From positions 1 through 37,353 of the forward strand of contig JANXWK010000006.1 in NCBI GenBank assembly GCA_025351165.1: a stretch of 37,353 nt of DNA, read 5' to 3'. Shown piece after piece: positions 35,146 to 37,353 of this stretch (positions within the stretch are counted from its first letter, which is position 1; each line of letters opens with the position of its first letter). A program made the translations under genes and the position numbers. Source of the DNA: Hyphomicrobiales bacterium (lineage in GTDB: Bacteria; Pseudomonadota; Alphaproteobacteria; Rhizobiales; Beijerinckiaceae). The notes under the pieces were generated by a model that searched no databases, was not told the origin of the DNA, and was given only the letters and a program-made list of their open reading frames with translations.

Positions 35146-36099
35146 ATGACTGTGTATAATTTAACGCAAGCTGACGAAGTAAGCTCGGGCATGGTTTCAA
35201 TTTTTGGAACTTTTGGGTCTTATGCGCAAGTTTATGCTAATTCAGGTGATATTATCAATATTAACTATGATAATTCACATGTCCAAGTGTTTGGTGCTGA
35301 TGTGACTATCAATTACATTGGGAATGGTGGCGTAGTTCAAGCATTTGATGATAATACAACCATTTTATCCTACGGAAATGGCAATCATGTCCAAACTTTG
35401 GGAATAGGCGATCAAGTTTTTATGTCAGGTAATGGTACAACAAGTTGGGGAAACAGTGCTATTTATACTTTTGGCGATAATAGTTACGTTGCACTTTATG
35501 GCGATAATGAGTGGGCTGAAATTCGCGGCTCAAATTCTTATTTAAATTCAAATGGAGCCAATTCTACGGTGGCTCTTGTTGGTAACAACGATACAGCTAT
35601 TATTGCTGGAGACTCTTCATATATTGTAACAGCTGGCCATAATGATAATGTTATATTATATGGTTCTAATTGCTATACAATAGTATCAGGTGACAATGGT
35701 GTTGTTGTTACAGAAACAAATGCAACAAATAATCATATCGAAATTCAGCCTACAACATTTCATTTTGAATATGGATATGTGTATGGTTCTGGTGAGAATA
35801 ACTTGGTTGTAGATCGCGGTTCACATACTACAATAGATATTAATAGCTCCCACGAAACAATCATTGCTATGGGTGAATATGTTACTGCTAATTGCTATGG
35901 TAGCAACAATACTTATTTTGATTATGGATCAAACGGAACATTCAACCTAAATGGTTCGGATAGTCTTGCCCTGCTTTACGGCACAAACACATCTGCAACG
36001 ATTGGCAATTTTACAACCAACACAGATGCTTATCTTCTAGGCACTAATGATATTGGTGTTAATAACAGCTATGCAGGCAGTAACTCTCACATTTACTAA
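35146..36099 (+). CDS. RTX-like nonapeptide-repeat protein (predicted beta-solenoid/beta-roll)
   Basis: A 317-residue protein almost wholly made of nine-residue repeats of the form G-[DSN]-N-x-x-[VI]-x-[LI]-x. Glycine falls every nine residues at 110, 119, 128, 137, 146, 155, 164, 173 and 182; an earlier set is at 50, 59, 77, 86 and 95, and another near the C-terminus (GEYVTANCY, GSNNTYFDY, GSNGTFNLN, GSDSLALLY). The spacing equals RTX calcium-binding repeats, but the GGxGxD core is replaced by GxN, so calcium binding is doubtful. A beta-roll or beta-helix rod is likely. No Sec signal, membrane helix or enzyme motif is seen. AAAGGAG eight bases before ATG 35146 fixes the start. It lies between a flagellin gene and a flagellin 3' remnant. 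Its function is unknown; an adhesin or matrix role is a guess. Confidence 0.75.
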   Translation: MTVYNLTQADEVSSGMVSIFGTFGSYAQVYANSGDIININYDNSHVQVFGADVTINYIGNGGVVQAFDDNTTILSYGNGNHVQTLGIGDQVFMSGNGTTSWGNSAIYTFGDNSYVALYGDNEWAEIRGSNSYLNSNGANSTVALVGNNDTAIIAGDSSYIVTAGHNDNVILYGSNCYTIVSGDNGVVVTETNATNNHIEIQPTTFHFEYGYVYGSGENNLVVDRGSHTTIDINSSHETIIAMGEYVTANCYGSNNTYFDYGSNGTFNLNGSDSLALLYGTNTSATIGNFTTNTDAYLLGTNDIGVNNSYAGSNSHIY

Positions 36100-36111
36100 G
36101 CCTTGTGTTTC

Positions 36112-36222
36112 AAGCGAGGAAGTTAAAACCTAACTTCACTACAAACACGTCAAAGCTTCGCAGTGACTTCATTGCAGTTAGCTGGTCAGGCAGACAAAGC
36201 AATCCTTCGTTTGTTTGGTTGA
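36112..36222 (+). pseudogene. 3' remnant of a second flagellin gene
   Basis: From 36130 to 36222 the frame encodes exactly the last 30 residues of the flagellin at 33912-34907 (LTSLQTRQSFAVT ... LRLFG) with the same TGA end. The nine base differences are all synonymous. Homology continues upstream as GAGGAAG (36116-36122), matching the flagellin NEEG codons, after which one base is missing and a TAA interrupts the frame. The N-terminal body is absent; the nonapeptide-repeat gene stops 12 bases before the homology. The matching terminator follows at 36251. Confidence 0.88.
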
Positions 36223-36250
36223 TATCTACTTTTACGACAATCTGGAAAAC

Positions 36251-36277
36251 GGCGGGGCGAAAGCTCCGTCTTTTTTT
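36251..36277 (+). terminator. Second copy of the flagellin terminator
   Basis: GGCGGGGC (36251-36258) pairs with GCTCCGTC (36263-36270) around a GAAA loop, followed by seven Ts. It is near-identical to 34936-34962 and belongs to the flagellin remnant. It now probably terminates the nonapeptide-repeat gene, which has no other hairpin before it. Confidence 0.88.
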
Positions 36278-36355
36278 GTTTGTATAGTTTTATTCGCCAC
36301 CGTCATGTTCGGATAAGCAAGCTTAGATCCGCGTTTTTGGTTCAAAATAGATTAA

Positions 36356-36418
36356 GACGTGGATACGCGGGTCTTCGCCCGCGCATGACGGTGGTGGATG
36401 ATGTATAGTGCTTGTAGT
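36356..36418. repeat. 63-bp direct repeat, copy 1 (with palindrome)
   Basis: It begins GACGTGGATACGCGGGTC and ends ATAGTGCTTGTAGT. It contains the hairpin CGCGGG (36366-36371), loop TCTTCG, CCCGCG (36378-36383). It matches 36759-36821 at 62 of 63 positions; the only difference is G36391 against A36794. Confidence 0.92.
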
Positions 36419-36420
36419 TC

Positions 36421-36455
36421 GTCATGCCCGCGCTTGACGCGGGTATCCACGTCTT
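36421..36455 (-). repeat. Inverted relative of the palindromic unit
   Basis: On the minus strand this reads AAGACGTGGATACCCGCGTC followed by AAGCGCGGGCATGAC. It shares the flanks GACGTGGATA and GCATGAC with the direct repeats, but the stem is flipped to CCCGCG/CGCGGG. Together with copy 1 it forms a head-to-head REP-like pair just upstream of the GIY-YIG gene. Confidence 0.85.
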
Positions 36456-36469
36456 TATGATCGCGTTGC

Positions 36470-36757
36470 ATGGGTGGATATGTTTACATTATGACCAACA
36501 AACCAAATGGTGTGCTTTATACGGGCGTAACAAACGACATTTCACGTCGCGCTTATGAACACCGTGAAGGTTTATATAAGGGCTTTACCAAGCAATATGG
36601 CTGCAAGCGATTAGTCTATTATGAGTTTTACGATGATATTAGCCATGCAATCCAGCGTGAGAAAAACATCAAGCATTGGTCTCGCGCATGGAAAGTTAGA
36701 TTGTTTATTGGGTCAAATCCTGAATGGGCTGATCTATATGAAATACTCGCGCATTAA
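36470..36757 (+). CDS. Small GIY-YIG nuclease family protein
   Basis: A 95-residue single-domain protein of the YhbQ/UPF0213-like GIY-YIG group. The GIY and YIG elements appear as GYVYIMTNKPNG and LYTGVTNDISRR. The catalytic arginine is in NDISRRAYEH, and the metal-binding glutamate is in IQREKNIKHW. All expected active-site positions are present. The domain nicks or cleaves DNA in better-studied relatives; the role of these short stand-alone forms is unsettled. The ATG at 36470 has no strong ribosome-binding site. Palindromic units lie immediately on both sides: copy 2 of a 63-bp direct repeat starts one base after the stop codon. Confidence 0.88.
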   Translation: MGGYVYIMTNKPNGVLYTGVTNDISRRAYEHREGLYKGFTKQYGCKRLVYYEFYDDISHAIQREKNIKHWSRAWKVRLFIGSNPEWADLYEILAH

Positions 36758-36758
36758 A

Positions 36759-36821
36759 GACGTGGATACGCGGGTCTTCGCCCGCGCATGACGATGGTGG
36801 ATGATGTATAGTGCTTGTAGT
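36759..36821. repeat. 63-bp direct repeat, copy 2
   Basis: It matches 36356-36418 at 62 of 63 positions and begins one base after the GIY-YIG stop codon. Fragments of the same CG-rich hairpin words continue to about 36872 (CTTGACGCGGGTCGCG, GCTTGCCCGCGAAGACAAGCG), suggesting further decayed units. Confidence 0.92.
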
Positions 36822-37003
36822 GCTTGACGCGGGTCGCGCTGCGCTTGCCCGCGAAGACAAGCGGAGTGATTTGTGGATAGCTGGAGAGATTGGGTAGCTT
36901 CCACAGGTGTCTTCGCGGATAAAACATAGCCGCGATCCGCTACTAGAAACTGGCAAATTTACATCAATACAAATGCTCATTTTATATGAGATATTCTATA
37001 ATC

Positions 37004-37353
37004 TTATTCACGCAGCTTGGCTTCAAACCAGCGTTTTGAAGTGCCATTTGGCAGGAGTGTTACCATAAGTTGCAAATTAACTCGTGTATTGGGATCAGCA
37101 GGTTTTTCTATAATTGTCTCATGTTCGGGTGTAAGATAAATAAGTCTAACCCCTGAAATAATTTGCATGAACACTTGCTGATCTAATAATTTACCAGATA
37201 AACGCTTCAAGGTACTGAAATAGGGTTCCTGCCGCCAGGCGTTAGGTGAGGCTGAGTCAACATTGACCACAAAGCGACTTTCTTCAGGGCGAAAATTTAC
37301 GATCAATTTAGAGCGGTCTGGTCGCCATTCTTCGCCCAATTGTGCTTCTGTCA
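37004..37353 (-). CDS. Unrecognised protein, start just beyond the window
   Basis: The minus-strand frame is open to the right edge. The last codon is incomplete (xTG at 37352-37354) and would be a start codon if the next base is A, G or T, giving a 116-residue protein that begins (M)TEAQLGEEWRPDRSK. It is soluble and mixed alpha/beta, with KLIVNFRPEESRFVVNVD and RVNLQLMVTLLPNG as strand-like stretches and RWFEAKLRE at the end. I do not recognise a family. It is not FlaF or FlbT, which might be expected near flagellin. Confidence 0.6.
   Translation of the reverse strand, partial: TEAQLGEEWRPDRSKLIVNFRPEESRFVVNVDSASPNAWRQEPYFSTLKRLSGKLLDQQVFMQIISGVRLIYLTPEHETIIEKPADPNTRVNLQLMVTLLPNGTSKRWFEAKLRE

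Noticed and set aside
36105-36287. Plus-strand 60-residue frame over the flagellin remnant
   Set aside because: It reads the remnant in the wrong frame; the correct frame gives the exact flagellin C-terminus.
36356-36455. Possible CRISPR array or attachment sites in the 36.3-36.9 kb repeats
   Set aside because: There are only two direct repeats separated by a gene, with no spacer series and no integrase or cas gene nearby.

Overview
The window looks like chromosomal DNA of an alphaproteobacterium, most likely Hyphomicrobiales (Rhizobiales). The evidence is the rplM-rpsI-argC order, a CtaA/Cox15-type heme A synthase beside a DUF2842 gene, a yejABEF peptide transporter, a short-LID adenylate kinase, a SPOR-tailed D,D-carboxypeptidase and a flagellin gene. 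The DNA is moderately AT-rich by eye and intergenic spaces are very AT-rich. I cannot name a genus. I saw no tRNA, rRNA, CRISPR array, insertion sequence or complete prophage.

Layout. 1-8.2 kb: the end of a GPH-type sugar/cation symporter, rplM-rpsI with a clear promoter and terminator, argC, a convergent FAH-family hydrolase, a FadL-type outer membrane protein, an O-acetylhomoserine sulfhydrylase-like enzyme and a two-gene unit of small proteins. 8.2-9.7 kb: heme A synthase, whose reading frame carries a palindromic repeat, and a divergent DUF2842 protein. 9.7-16.2 kb: an exopolysaccharide locus with a polysaccharide deacetylase, a FemAB/CelD-like acyltransferase, a Wzz/ExoP-like protein with a degenerate kinase half, a Wza-like export lipoprotein and a GT4 glycosyltransferase. 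16.2-18.3 kb: two unrecognised divergent genes around a very AT-rich spacer. 18.5-23.8 kb: uppP, a secY-adk pair away from its usual ribosomal-protein operon, and a dacA-like carboxypeptidase. 23.8-33.6 kb: a membrane J-domain protein on the minus strand, then a tightly packed plus-strand series panC, MHS-family transporter, yejA-yejB-yejE-yejF, deoB. 33.6-37.35 kb: a repeat-rich region with a flagellin, a protein built from about two dozen nonapeptide repeats, the 3' end of a second flagellin with its own terminator, a small GIY-YIG nuclease gene between two 63-bp direct repeats, and the start of an unknown gene.

How the genes work together. Envelope functions dominate: undecaprenyl phosphate recycling (uppP), peptidoglycan trimming (dacA), protein export (secY), polysaccharide export, and outer and inner membrane uptake (FadL, Yej, MHS). 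The most unusual features are (1) the in-frame palindromic insert in heme A synthase, with a relative after deoB, (2) the RTX-like nonapeptide-repeat gene sitting where the body of a second flagellin gene should be, and (3) the compact repeat/GIY-YIG unit.
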